This document shows positions 14,296 through 21,946 of a DNA stretch of 64,000 nucleotides, piece by piece. Below the pieces are notes generated by a model. The model worked only from the letters and a program-made list of their open reading frames with translations, was not told the DNA's origin and did no database searches. The stretch lies in NCBI RefSeq assembly GCF_002949735.1, contig NZ_CP026681.1, positions 3,038,001 to 3,102,000 on the forward strand. Reading direction: 5' to 3'. Within the stretch, counting starts at the first letter, position 1. Each line of letters starts with the position of its first letter. The position numbers and the translations under genes are program-made. This DNA is from Nostoc sp. 'Peltigera membranacea cyanobiont' N6 (lineage in GTDB: Bacteria; Cyanobacteriota; Cyanobacteriia; Cyanobacteriales; Nostocaceae).

Positions 14296-15257
14296 AATTT
14301 CATCTCTTCTATTGCAGAACGGGGGTTAAAACTGCTATTAGACTGAATCTTTTCATAGCAATCCTGCTCGATTTCGCTCAACTCCTGCGGCGACACGATC
14401 TGAAGTTTCAAAATTAGATCGGTTCGATTTCCTTTCGGCAATATCCAACCTTTGCCTCGCAGCCGCAGCGATTGCCCGGAATTTACCCCTTTTGGAACGG
14501 TCATCATCACATCACCATCTGGGGTTGGCACGTGAATTTGAGTACCTAAGACGGCTTCATCGGGGCGAATGGGAACTTCACAGGTAAGGTTATCACCCGA
14601 AAACTGAAAAAATCGATGGGGAAATAATTCGATTGTGAGATACAAATCGCCTCGCTGTGGAGAAAAAGGACTGAGGCGACCTTTTCCTTTAATCCGAATC
14701 CGACTACCTGGTTTAGCACCTGGGGGAATCCGAACGTTAATGGTTTCATCATCCAACTGCAACCGTTTTTGCACACCATGAAATGCTTCTGAAAAGGAAA
14801 GTGCGATCGCAGCTTCAGTATCAGGTGCTGGTGCTTGGCTACGAAATCCAGTAAAATCGTCAGGCTGCTGAGTCGAGGTGCGGTAATGAGTCCCACCTGC
14901 TCTTTTTCTGCCGCCTAAATTACCAAGCAAATCATTGATAAAGTCATCAAAGTTGCCATATTGGTCAAATCCTGCGGCATTTGCGTTGGTTTCTCCAGGA
15001 GGAGCAACCCCTGCTGCCCCTTGCTTCCAATATTGTCCAAACTGGTCATACTTTTCGCGCGTTTCTGGATTCGATACAACCTCGTTGGCTTCGTTGATGG
15101 CTTTGAATTGTTCCTCTGCTTCTGAATTACCAGGATTTACATCAGGATGATGTTTGCGGGCAAGTTTGCGGTAAGCTCGCTTGATTTCTTCAGGAGTTGC
15201 AGTTTTGCTGACTCCTAAAATGGCGTAGTAATCTTTGAAATCGGTTGCAGTCGGCAT
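14292..15257 (-). CDS. CbpA-type DnaJ co-chaperone
   Basis: This 321-residue protein has an N-terminal J-domain (residues 8-75, with HPD in ARKHHPDVNPG), a glycine-rich linker to about 140, and the two beta-barrel substrate-binding domains of the DnaJ C-terminus (VRIPPGAKPGSRIRIKGKGR and MMTVPKGVNSGQSLRLRGKG). It lacks the cysteine zinc-finger of DnaJ proper, which defines the CbpA class. It stimulates DnaK and is usually starvation- or stress-induced. It is followed by CbpM. The shared upstream motif copy C lies about 200 bp upstream. Confidence 0.9.
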   Translation of the reverse strand: MPTATDFKDYYAILGVSKTATPEEIKRAYRKLARKHHPDVNPGNSEAEEQFKAINEANEVVSNPETREKYDQFGQYWKQGAAGVAPPGETNANAAGFDQYGNFDDFINDLLGNLGGRKRAGGTHYRTSTQQPDDFTGFRSQAPAPDTEAAIALSFSEAFHGVQKRLQLDDETINVRIPPGAKPGSRIRIKGKGRLSPFSPQRGDLYLTIELFPHRFFQFSGDNLTCEVPIRPDEAVLGTQIHVPTPDGDVMMTVPKGVNSGQSLRLRGKGWILPKGNRTDLILKLQIVSPQELSEIEQDCYEKIQSNSSFNPRSAIEEMKL

Positions 15258-15454
15258 GATTTAATACTCAAAATCTGATTATTCTGCGATCGCAATATTC
15301 TTGGTAAGTCAAAATAATTCATAATTCAGTTAGAATTGCTCGTATTTGTACCTGCTTGGGCGTGGACAGCACTAGTAATTTTCATGACTGCGATCGCTTG
15401 TCCTTTTAGAATTACTCTAAGCTCGTGAGACGATTTCCTTCCTTCACTACTTTG

Positions 15455-15501
15455 GGCGACTAGCGTTTGATTTACTGTATGAATTAATTGATTACGATAT
15501 A
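15455..15501 (-). promoter_or_regulatory. Shared upstream motif, copy C
   Basis: On the minus strand this reads TATATCGTAATCAATTAATT, then CATACAGTAAATCAAACG and CTAGTCG. It matches copies A, B and D in the order ATCAATT, CATACAG, AAATCAAAC and a degenerate CCTGTC. It lies about 200 bp before the DnaJ start. Confidence 0.5.
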
Positions 15502-15541
15502 AATTGTAATTAAAAGTAATAAAAAGCTTGAATATGTAATA

Positions 15542-15574
15542 AGGGTTAAAGGTATAAAAGATACCTTTAACCCT
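15542..15574. repeat. Perfect 14-bp hairpin
   Basis: AGGGTTAAAGGTAT and ATACCTTTAACCCT pair perfectly across a 5-base loop. It lies downstream of the DUF1269 operon and may act as a terminator or RNA stabiliser. Confidence 0.6.
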
Positions 15575-15729
15575 ATAAATAGCAGACTTTATATCCTCAA
15601 GAGTTCTTGGGTGAGGTTGCTGGATTCTGCTTCACTCATGGCTTTTAATCGTGTTGTGCTGTATCTATATATCTACAGCTTATGCCCTGATAGTTTTTTT
15701 ACTCAACTGCCAATTTTTCAAACATCTTC

Positions 15730-15893
15730 TAAGAGGCTGTTTGAAAAGTCCTCTCGTTGCTAGCAAAACATTTCAGATCCCCCTAAATCCCCCTTAAAAA
15801 GGGGGACTTTGATTCTTCCCCCTTTTTAAGGGGGGCTAGGGGGGATCTCTAAGTACCTAAAATCACAGCCAAATACTTTTTAAACATCTTCTA
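15730..15893. repeat. MITE-like element flanked by TA
   Basis: An element of about 160 bp has imperfect terminal inverted repeats (AGAGGCTGTTTGAAAAGT versus GAAGATGTTTAAAAAGT inverted) and an internal long hairpin (GATCCCCCTAAATCCCCC with its complement at 15821-15846). The dinucleotide TA occurs on both flanks within CTTCTAAG. The right TA is the first two bases, read inverted, of the stop codon of the DUF1269 gene. A decayed copy lies at 44058-44115. Confidence 0.65.
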
Positions 15894-16337
15894 AGCAGGA
15901 CTGAGAGTTTTTTGCAAGTTATCAATTTTGTCTTGAGAAAAACTTGTTCTAATTAACTTTCCTCCAAAACGATTAATTTCTGCAATTATTTTCTCTAGAT
16001 TAGCATTGGAAATTATAACAAACAATGATGAAGAATTTGGTTTTAAAGATTCTTCAACTTCTGTTAAAAAACTACCATCAAATACGCCCTCTTTAATAGT
16101 AAGAGCGCGATGAAAGAAAACTGCGCTGATGATTCCACCCCAGAGTTCATTACTCAAGTCTCCAGGTTCCACTAAATCATGATATGGTTTAACCCTAATC
16201 TTACCAACCGCATTTTTGGTAATCACAACTGCATCTTTCAAATCTGCTAAGTTTTCTCGCTCAAGTTTCAGTAGTTCTAGAAGTACTTCATCTGCTTTAT
16301 ATTTGTCATCAAAACTGACTACAACTAATTCACTCAT
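15891..16337 (-). CDS. DUF1269 domain-containing protein
   Basis: This 148-residue protein starts MSELVVVSFDDKYKADEVLL and carries DAVVITKNAVGKIRVKPYHD followed by a glycine-rich helix region (LWGGIISAVFF), the pattern of DUF1269 proteins. The family is often stress-induced and of unknown biochemical function; a weakly hydrophobic segment may interact with membrane. It is the last gene of a likely three-gene operon with the MDR oxidoreductase and the DUF6544-like gene. A MITE has inserted exactly at its stop codon without altering the protein end. Confidence 0.8.
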   Translation of the reverse strand: MSELVVVSFDDKYKADEVLLELLKLERENLADLKDAVVITKNAVGKIRVKPYHDLVEPGDLSNELWGGIISAVFFHRALTIKEGVFDGSFLTEVEESLKPNSSSLFVIISNANLEKIIAEINRFGGKLIRTSFSQDKIDNLQKTLSPA

Positions 16338-16384
16338 ACTCTGCGATTACCTCCAATATATTAATGGTTGAAAATCTTATTTAA

Positions 16385-17407
16385 TCATTTTTTTGTTGGA
16401 TCATCACCAACCTGAATAATTAACTTACCAAAATTTTTGCCTTGTAGTAAACCAATAAAGGCGGTGGGTGCATTTTCCAGACCTTTTACTACATCTTCTT
16501 TGTACTTGAGTTTGCCAGCTTGTAACCACTGAGAAACATCATTGATAAACTCTGGCTGACGCGCTTGGTAATCACCAACTAGAAACCCTTCGATCGACGC
16601 TCGTTTAATCAAGAGAGGCATCAGATTTGGCCCAGGTGGTGGAGTTTCGGCGTTGTACTGGGAGATTAAACCCACCAAAGGAATTCTCGCGCCCAGATTG
16701 ATCTGTTGCAACACTGTTTCTAAAATTGCCCCTGCTGTATGATCGACGTAGATATCAATTCCATTTGGGCAAGCCGCTTTCAATGCAGAATTCAGGTCTT
16801 GAGTTTTGCGATTAATGCCAGCATCAAAGCCTAATTCATGCACAATGTAATCACATTTCTCATCGCTACCAGCAATACCCACAGCGCGACAGCCTTTGAT
16901 TTTGGCAATTTGACCGACAACTGCACCCACAGCACCAGAAGCCGCAGAAACCACAACAGTTTCGCCTGCTTTGGGCTGGCCAATATCTAGCAGGGAAAAA
17001 TAAGCTGTCATTCCAGGCATACCAGCAACACCTAAAGCAGATGAGATTGGTAATTGTTTGGGGTCAAGTTTTCTCAAGGTTTCGCCTTGGGATATTCCAT
17101 AAGCTTGCCAACCGTCATACCCCAGCACAAAGTCTCCCTCGGCAAATTGGGGGTGGTTTGATTTCACCACTTGGCTGACAGTGCTACCCACCATGACTTT
17201 ACCTAATGCTGCGGGAGTTGTATAGGAAGCGCGATCGCTCATCCTTCCTCGCATATATGGATCGAGGGATAAGTAAATCGTGCGGGTGAGTATTTCTGAC
17301 TCTCCCAGTTCTGGAATTGCTGTTTCAACAAGGGCAAAATCGCTTTCTTTCGGTTCGCCCGTTGGGTAACTTTTGAGCAGAATTTGTTTGTTTATGGAGT
17401 CAGACAT
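16385..17407 (-). CDS. NADP-dependent MDR oxidoreductase (leukotriene B4 dehydrogenase-like)
   Basis: This 340-residue member of the zinc-independent medium-chain reductases has SLDPYMRGRMSDRASYTTPA near the N-terminus, the Rossmann motif AASGAVGAVVGQIAKIKG, and the DYQARQPEF and FIGLLQGKNFGKLIIQV blocks. These match the curcumin reductase / prostaglandin reductase group, which reduces enone double bonds with NADPH. Start 17407 is chosen because GGAGGCATCC immediately precedes it; the frame from 17422 would place the start inside the upstream gene. It overlaps or nearly abuts the DUF6544-like gene, so they share an operon. Confidence 0.9.
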   Translation of the reverse strand: MSDSINKQILLKSYPTGEPKESDFALVETAIPELGESEILTRTIYLSLDPYMRGRMSDRASYTTPAALGKVMVGSTVSQVVKSNHPQFAEGDFVLGYDGWQAYGISQGETLRKLDPKQLPISSALGVAGMPGMTAYFSLLDIGQPKAGETVVVSAASGAVGAVVGQIAKIKGCRAVGIAGSDEKCDYIVHELGFDAGINRKTQDLNSALKAACPNGIDIYVDHTAGAILETVLQQINLGARIPLVGLISQYNAETPPPGPNLMPLLIKRASIEGFLVGDYQARQPEFINDVSQWLQAGKLKYKEDVVKGLENAPTAFIGLLQGKNFGKLIIQVGDDPTKK

Positions 17408-17418
17408 GGATGCCTCCT

Positions 17419-18213
17419 TCATTTATAGATTGCCTTATCGATCGTACAGTGGAAGAATTCACCTTCTGACTCAAAGCGATCGCGCCCCTCTGGAGAATCA
17501 AAATACCAACCAACGCGGAGGCGAGTCGGGATTGTGTAGCCGTCAAATGTCCTGCTTTCGTCGATGATTCCACCAAAATCAACATAGTGGCAATCTCCGC
17601 CTTCGGGATTCCCCCAGCGACGGATTTTCATTCGCTCTAACATACCTTGGTTATTAACTGTTAAAGTGAGTTCGGCTGGTTCGCCGAGTGCTGTGAAGTT
17701 AGCCTGTACTACCGATGCGCTTAATTCCGTCCATGATACATCAGAGCGACAAAGGACAGAAGGTAGCCACACCGCCTCTGTCTGAACTCGTCCCACACAC
17801 GATCGAGTGATATCCTCTCCGCTTCTCTGTATGGTATTCCACGAAGCATTTCCAGCACCATCTACGACGCGATCGCATCCCAAAATCGGCAAGCCGTTCA
17901 TCTCAGTCGTCGCCTGCCAAATCATGCCTCGATCCCAGCAAATCACTTCTTCCGCTTTAAAGGGATGCCATTTTTGTCCAAGTTTGATTTCGCCGTGCAT
18001 CCACAATCTCACTGCTGAGGCTAAATGCGTACTAGGAGCGATTCCCCAGAGGGGACGCTGCGCGATCGCCTTCTCCAGATAGCGACGGGCTACAGGGGGA
18101 AGATTGATTAGTAATTCGGGCTGGAAAACTCCATTATCAATTGATGCCGATTGCCACAAATCATCTAGAGAAATCTCTTCAGGTTTAGTAATAGCTTCAA
18201 CCATTGTGACCAT
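17419..18213 (-). CDS. DUF6544-like protein
   Basis: This 264-residue soluble protein has features such as LINLPPVARRYLEKAIAQ, VRLWMHGEIKLGQKWHPFKA, IWQATTEMNGLPILGCDRVV and GYTIPTRLRVGWYFDSPEGR. I associate this pattern with the DUF6544/DUF6920 family of unknown function; the assignment is by recall. No signal peptide is visible. It is first in the operon with the MDR oxidoreductase and DUF1269 genes. Motif copy D lies about 24 bp upstream of the ATG, so the motif probably overlaps the promoter or is itself part of it. An alternative start three codons later is possible. Confidence 0.7.
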   Translation of the reverse strand: MVTMVEAITKPEEISLDDLWQSASIDNGVFQPELLINLPPVARRYLEKAIAQRPLWGIAPSTHLASAVRLWMHGEIKLGQKWHPFKAEEVICWDRGMIWQATTEMNGLPILGCDRVVDGAGNASWNTIQRSGEDITRSCVGRVQTEAVWLPSVLCRSDVSWTELSASVVQANFTALGEPAELTLTVNNQGMLERMKIRRWGNPEGGDCHYVDFGGIIDESRTFDGYTIPTRLRVGWYFDSPEGRDRFESEGEFFHCTIDKAIYK

Positions 18214-18236
18214 CTACTCTATTTATTCTTTGACTG

Positions 18237-18275
18237 TGACAGGCGGTTGGGTTATTTCCTGTATGAGTTGATTAA
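18237..18275 (-). promoter_or_regulatory. Shared upstream motif, copy D
   Basis: On the minus strand this reads TTAATCAACTCATACAGG, then AAATAACCCAACCG and CCTGTCA. It includes the inverted pair ACAGG/CCTGT separated by 14 bases. It aligns with copies A-C. Confidence 0.6.
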
Positions 18276-18561
18276 ATATAATACAAAGCTTAAAAACTAA
18301 AATGGATATAAACCATGAGGAGAATAAAAATGCGATCGCACACTGTCCCCTCTGGGGAATCGTAACAATATTGAAATAATTCAGATATGAAACTTTCTTT
18401 ACTTTTCTTGTCGAAGTTAATCAAATAACCCCAGAAATGAAACCGTAACTTGTCATAATGCAGGGGACTAAATAAGACATCAGTCACCATCCAGTTAAAA
18501 CCTGTTTGGGGCGATCGGCTTTTTACAACTACTTGCAAATAAAATCTTGATTGGAGTTGTG
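18276..18561. other. Intergenic region between divergent genes
   Basis: This stretch separates the divergent DUF6544-like operon and the response-regulator gene. A 93-codon minus-strand frame exists (18290-18571) but has no recognisable family and no ribosome site, so I do not call it. Confidence 0.4.
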
Positions 18562-19077
18562 ATGTATACAAATAATGGATTTCCTACTAATTTTTCATCC
18601 CTCCAAGGACTGCGAGTACTTGTTGTAGATGATAATGTCGATTGCTGCGATTTAATTAAGCTACTGTTGCAACTCTATGATGTTGAGGTACAAACAGCGT
18701 TTTCAGTCCAACAAGCTTTGAAAATATTTAGGCAATGGCAACCTGATGTCCTCGTGAGTGATATTACTTTGCCACAAGAGGATGGTTTTGCTCTGATTCA
18801 ACAAGTGAGAACCAAAGCAGGAGAGGGAGGGAAAGTGGTCTTAGCCATTGCTATAACGGGCTATGCTGATGAAAAAATGACCAAACGTGTGCTGTCTGCT
18901 GGATTTGATCTGTTGTTCACCAAACCCCTAGATTTTGATGAGTTCCTTGCTGTGCTTGCCTGTTTAGCAATTTGCCAACAGTCCTCTTATGCGATCGCTC
19001 AACGGATTTTGGGTGATTTCTCTAGACACAGCGATCTAAGTCTTGAAAAGCAGTTAGCTCCGGCATTTCCAAGTTAG
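18562..19077 (+). CDS. Single-domain response regulator
   Basis: This 171-residue protein is essentially one receiver domain. The acidic pocket is D23-D24 in VLVVDDN, the phospho-acceptor is D67 in LVSDITLPQEDG, and K121 lies in LLFTKPLDFDEF. There is no output domain; a 45-residue tail follows. It likely receives phosphate from a hybrid kinase located elsewhere. ATG 18562 has GGAG five bases upstream. A fragment nearly identical to its C-terminus lies at 9541-9702 in inverted orientation, which shows an earlier duplication. The following gene is a fragment of an orange carotenoid protein domain. Confidence 0.88.
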   Translation: MYTNNGFPTNFSSLQGLRVLVVDDNVDCCDLIKLLLQLYDVEVQTAFSVQQALKIFRQWQPDVLVSDITLPQEDGFALIQQVRTKAGEGGKVVLAIAITGYADEKMTKRVLSAGFDLLFTKPLDFDEFLAVLACLAICQQSSYAIAQRILGDFSRHSDLSLEKQLAPAFPS

Positions 19078-19200
19078 CTAATCACGGGAAAACCCCACAA
19101 CCAGGGGATGAAAATCCTTATTCTCCTCTTTCCTGTTCCCTGTTCCCTATGTTCAAGCTAGCGTCACCATTTTTGAAACACAATCAACAAATTAATCTAA

Positions 19201-19485
19201 TTTCGTGAACCAATTGTCGGTCAAGAATCTATCCTTGCATATATGCGTGAAGAATGCTACGGACTCAAGCTGCTTCCCGAAGGAGGGGTATCTGAGTCAG
19301 CAGCAGAAGGGTTCACACAAATTAAAGTCACAGGGAAAGTGCAAACTTCCTGGTTTGGTGACAATGTGGGAATAAACCTAGCATGGCGGTTTTTGATCGA
19401 TCCTCAAGGCAAAATTTTCTTTTTGGCAATTGACATTCTGGCTTCTCCCGAAGAACTGCTAAACCTCGGCTTAGTAAGAAATTGA
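19201..19485 (+). pseudogene. Orange carotenoid protein C-terminal-domain fragment
   Basis: The frame after a TAA at 19198 encodes REPIVGQESILAYMREECYG then LKLLPEGGVSES, TQIKVTGKVQTSWFGDNVGI and AIDILASPEELLNLGLVRN. This matches the C-terminal (NTF2-like) carotenoid-binding domain of OCP or its stand-alone homologue CTDH. About 45 residues that should precede it, including the first helices of the domain, are missing, as is the whole N-terminal domain if it was OCP. An internal ATG at 19243 could start an 80-residue peptide, but it would lack part of the fold. Intact proteins quench excess light energy or carry ketocarotenoids. Confidence 0.78.
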
Positions 19486-19580
19486 CGGATTAGGATTTAA
19501 GACTCTAACCACGAGCGAGGAGGCAGGGGAGCAGGGTGCAGGGGAGAAAGATTCTGGAATTCCCCTGCCAGAAAAATTTC

Positions 19581-20018
19581 TTAAGCTCGATCGCAATTAT
19601 GATTTAAACGGATCATAATTTTTTCCGGCTCGGTCAAATTTTTAAAACCATAACGGCGATAAAGTCCATGAGCATCTTTTGTACCTAACATCCACCTTTG
19701 AACATCTTGCAATTCTGGATATTCCAAAATATATTGTACAAACCATTTTCCTAAACCCTGTCCCCGATAAGGCTCCAGAATAAAAACATCTTTTAACAAC
19801 GCAGAAGTTGCATAGTCAGTGATGACTCTCGCAAAGCCAACTTGTTGATTATCTTCATAAAGCCCAAAAGATAAAGAATTGTTTATTGATTTTTCCACAG
19901 TGGCTAATGGGATCTTTTCAGCCCAATAGGAAGTTTGTAAAAAATCATGAATCATTTTAATATCCAACTTGGATGGATCGGTGCTGATGTAAAATTTATG
20001 TTTTAATTCTTCGTTCAT
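19581..20018 (-). CDS. GNAT family N-acetyltransferase
   Basis: This 145-residue acetyltransferase has VGFARVITDYATSALLKDVF and the acetyl-CoA loop EPYRGQGLGKWFVQYILEY (R/Q-x-x-G-x-G/A), then LGTKDAHGLYRRYGF. These match the group of small GNATs that act on amines or amino acids in the cytosol; the substrate is unknown. It is transcribed convergently to the OCP fragment and divergently from recQ. Confidence 0.88.
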   Translation of the reverse strand: MNEELKHKFYISTDPSKLDIKMIHDFLQTSYWAEKIPLATVEKSINNSLSFGLYEDNQQVGFARVITDYATSALLKDVFILEPYRGQGLGKWFVQYILEYPELQDVQRWMLGTKDAHGLYRRYGFKNLTEPEKIMIRLNHNCDRA

Positions 20019-20173
20019 ATATCTGAATCTTCTATTTGATATATAGTAATTAATTCTAATTCATTCTTATAGTCAGTGCGTTGCAGCCTGAGATGATGAA
20101 ATTACTGAACCATTAGTTGGAGAGCAGAAGCTATATTCAGTGTTCAAGGATATGGATGCATCTAGCATTAATT

Positions 20174-21619
20174 ATGAATCAGCCTACAACAAAATCTTGG
20201 CAAGAAGTCCGCGCGGCTTTTCAAAAAATCTGGGGTTATGAAGATTTTCGTCCGCCACAGGGAGAAATTGTCAGCAGTTTATTGGCACAAAAAGATGCGC
20301 TGATTATTATGCCCACAGGTGGCGGGAAATCGATTTGTTTTCAACTTCCTGCATTGCTACAAACAGGATTAACTTTGGTAGTCTCGCCCTTAGTGGCACT
20401 GATGGAAAATCAAGTGCAGGAACTACGAGAAAGCCACCAAAAAGCAGCACTTTTGCATAGTGAATTATCTTCATCTCAACGTCGTGCAACTCTGCAATCT
20501 TTGGAACGTCAACAGCTAAGATTACTTTATTTATCACCAGAAACTTTGCTCAGTGCGCCAGTGTGGGAAAAATTATGTCACCCGCAATTGCAAATTAACG
20601 GTTTGATTTTAGATGAAGCTCATTGTTTAGTGCAGTGGGGTGATACTTTTCGCCCAGCTTATCGCAGATTAGGCGCGGTGCGTCCGGCATTGCTAAAATC
20701 AAAACCACCAGGAACAAAAATTAGCATCGCTGCTTTTACCGCGACTGCTGATCCCTTAGCCCAAAAAACTATTCAAACAGTTTTACAATTACAGCAACCA
20801 GAGATTTTCCGTTTAAATCCTTACCGTCCGAATTTGCATCCCAGCGTTCGCATTGCTTGGACACCACGAGGTAGGAAACAACAATTATTAAAGTTTATTC
20901 AAAATAGACCTCAACAATCGGGGTTAGTTTACGTTCGCACTCGGAGAGATAGCGAAGATTTAGCCCAATGGTTAGCAGAGATGGGTTATGCTACAGCTAG
21001 TTATCATGCAGGATTGGGTGCAACAGAACGCCGTGAAGTAGAAGCAAGCTGGTTAAGTGGCAAAATACCCTTTGTGGTGTGTACCTGTGCCTTTGGTATG
21101 GGGATTAATAAAAGTAATGTCCGGTGGGTTGTTCACTTCCACGCACCACATCTGCTTTCTGAATATGTGCAAGAAATTGGCCGGGCTGGAAGAGATGGGA
21201 AACCGGCTGAAGCGTTAACATTGGTGAGTGAACCTACGGGGTGGTTAGATCCAGAGGATAAGCAAAGACAGCAGTTTTTTCAAGAGCAAATGCGATCGCA
21301 ACAACAAATAGCGCAGCAACTTGTGAAAAAATTACCAAAGCAGGGAGAAGTGAATGCTGTAACCCGACAATTTCCTGACGGTGCTACGGCGTTGGCTTTA
21401 CTTCACAGCAGCGGTCAGTTAAACTGGCTCGATCCTTTCCATTACACCATTGGGCAAAAAGCGGGAAATCAGCCACCGACGCAATTACATGCTGCTAAAC
21501 AGATGCATCAATATCTGACTACAAAGCAGTGTCGTTGGCAGTTTTTGTTAAACGCTTTTGGTTTTGATAAAGACGCAGCTAACTGGCGTTGCGGACATTG
21601 TGATAATTGCCGTCAATAA
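20174..21619 (+). CDS. recQ: RecQ-family ATP-dependent DNA helicase
   Basis: This 481-residue SF2 helicase has FRPPQGEIV at the Q motif, GGGKS (49-53), DEAH (147-150), the TAT motif FTATADPLA, and QEIGRAGRDG as motif VI. The C-terminus carries the zinc cluster KQC then CGHCDNC. It lacks the winged-helix and HRDC domains of longer RecQ proteins (about 600-700 residues), a short form common in cyanobacteria. It unwinds recombination and replication intermediates. ATG 20174 is chosen by alignment of MNQPTTKSWQEVRAAFQKIW to family starts; the frame from 20117 adds a non-conserved leader. Confidence 0.9.
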   Translation: MNQPTTKSWQEVRAAFQKIWGYEDFRPPQGEIVSSLLAQKDALIIMPTGGGKSICFQLPALLQTGLTLVVSPLVALMENQVQELRESHQKAALLHSELSSSQRRATLQSLERQQLRLLYLSPETLLSAPVWEKLCHPQLQINGLILDEAHCLVQWGDTFRPAYRRLGAVRPALLKSKPPGTKISIAAFTATADPLAQKTIQTVLQLQQPEIFRLNPYRPNLHPSVRIAWTPRGRKQQLLKFIQNRPQQSGLVYVRTRRDSEDLAQWLAEMGYATASYHAGLGATERREVEASWLSGKIPFVVCTCAFGMGINKSNVRWVVHFHAPHLLSEYVQEIGRAGRDGKPAEALTLVSEPTGWLDPEDKQRQQFFQEQMRSQQQIAQQLVKKLPKQGEVNAVTRQFPDGATALALLHSSGQLNWLDPFHYTIGQKAGNQPPTQLHAAKQMHQYLTTKQCRWQFLLNAFGFDKDAANWRCGHCDNCRQ

Positions 21620-21643
21620 GTCACGCTAGGGACTATTTTTAGT

Positions 21644-21805
21644 GCAGGCTGCTGGTTCGTAGTTGCGTACTTGCCACCTTACTCTCCTGATTTAAATAAA
21701 ATTGAGCGGTGCTGATCTTGGCTAAAAAGTCGTATCCGCAAGCAACTGGAGTACTTCCCTACCTTGCGAGCGGCGATGGAGCATGTTCTGAGTTTAGTGT
21801 CCTAA
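21644..21805 (+). pseudogene. IS630-type transposase remnant
   Basis: Fifty-three codons encode VVAYLPPYSPDLNKIERC, a stop, then SWLKSRIRKQLEYFPTLRAA and MEHVLSLVS. This is the C-terminal DDE segment (YSPDLNKIE with the last catalytic acid) of IS630-family transposases. An in-frame TGA and loss of the rest of the gene show it is dead. Confidence 0.8.
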
Positions 21806-21946
21806 TCAACCTGGCGGTTGCTATACCTCAAAACCTGTATTTTTTGGGGTAAGCGTCTCGCCCGCCCTGATTAATAAGCGTGCAAGATGCCTACCCCACA
21901 AAATTGAGTAATTTATTTGTTGGAATTCCCAGTGCTTTGCGCTCAA

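Noticed and set aside
14546..14896. Long open frame inside the DnaJ gene on the same strand
   Set aside because: It is a frame shadow of the well-supported CbpA-type coding sequence.
18290..18571. 93-codon minus-strand frame upstream of motif D
   Set aside because: It has no ribosome site or recognisable family, and overlaps the start of the response-regulator gene.
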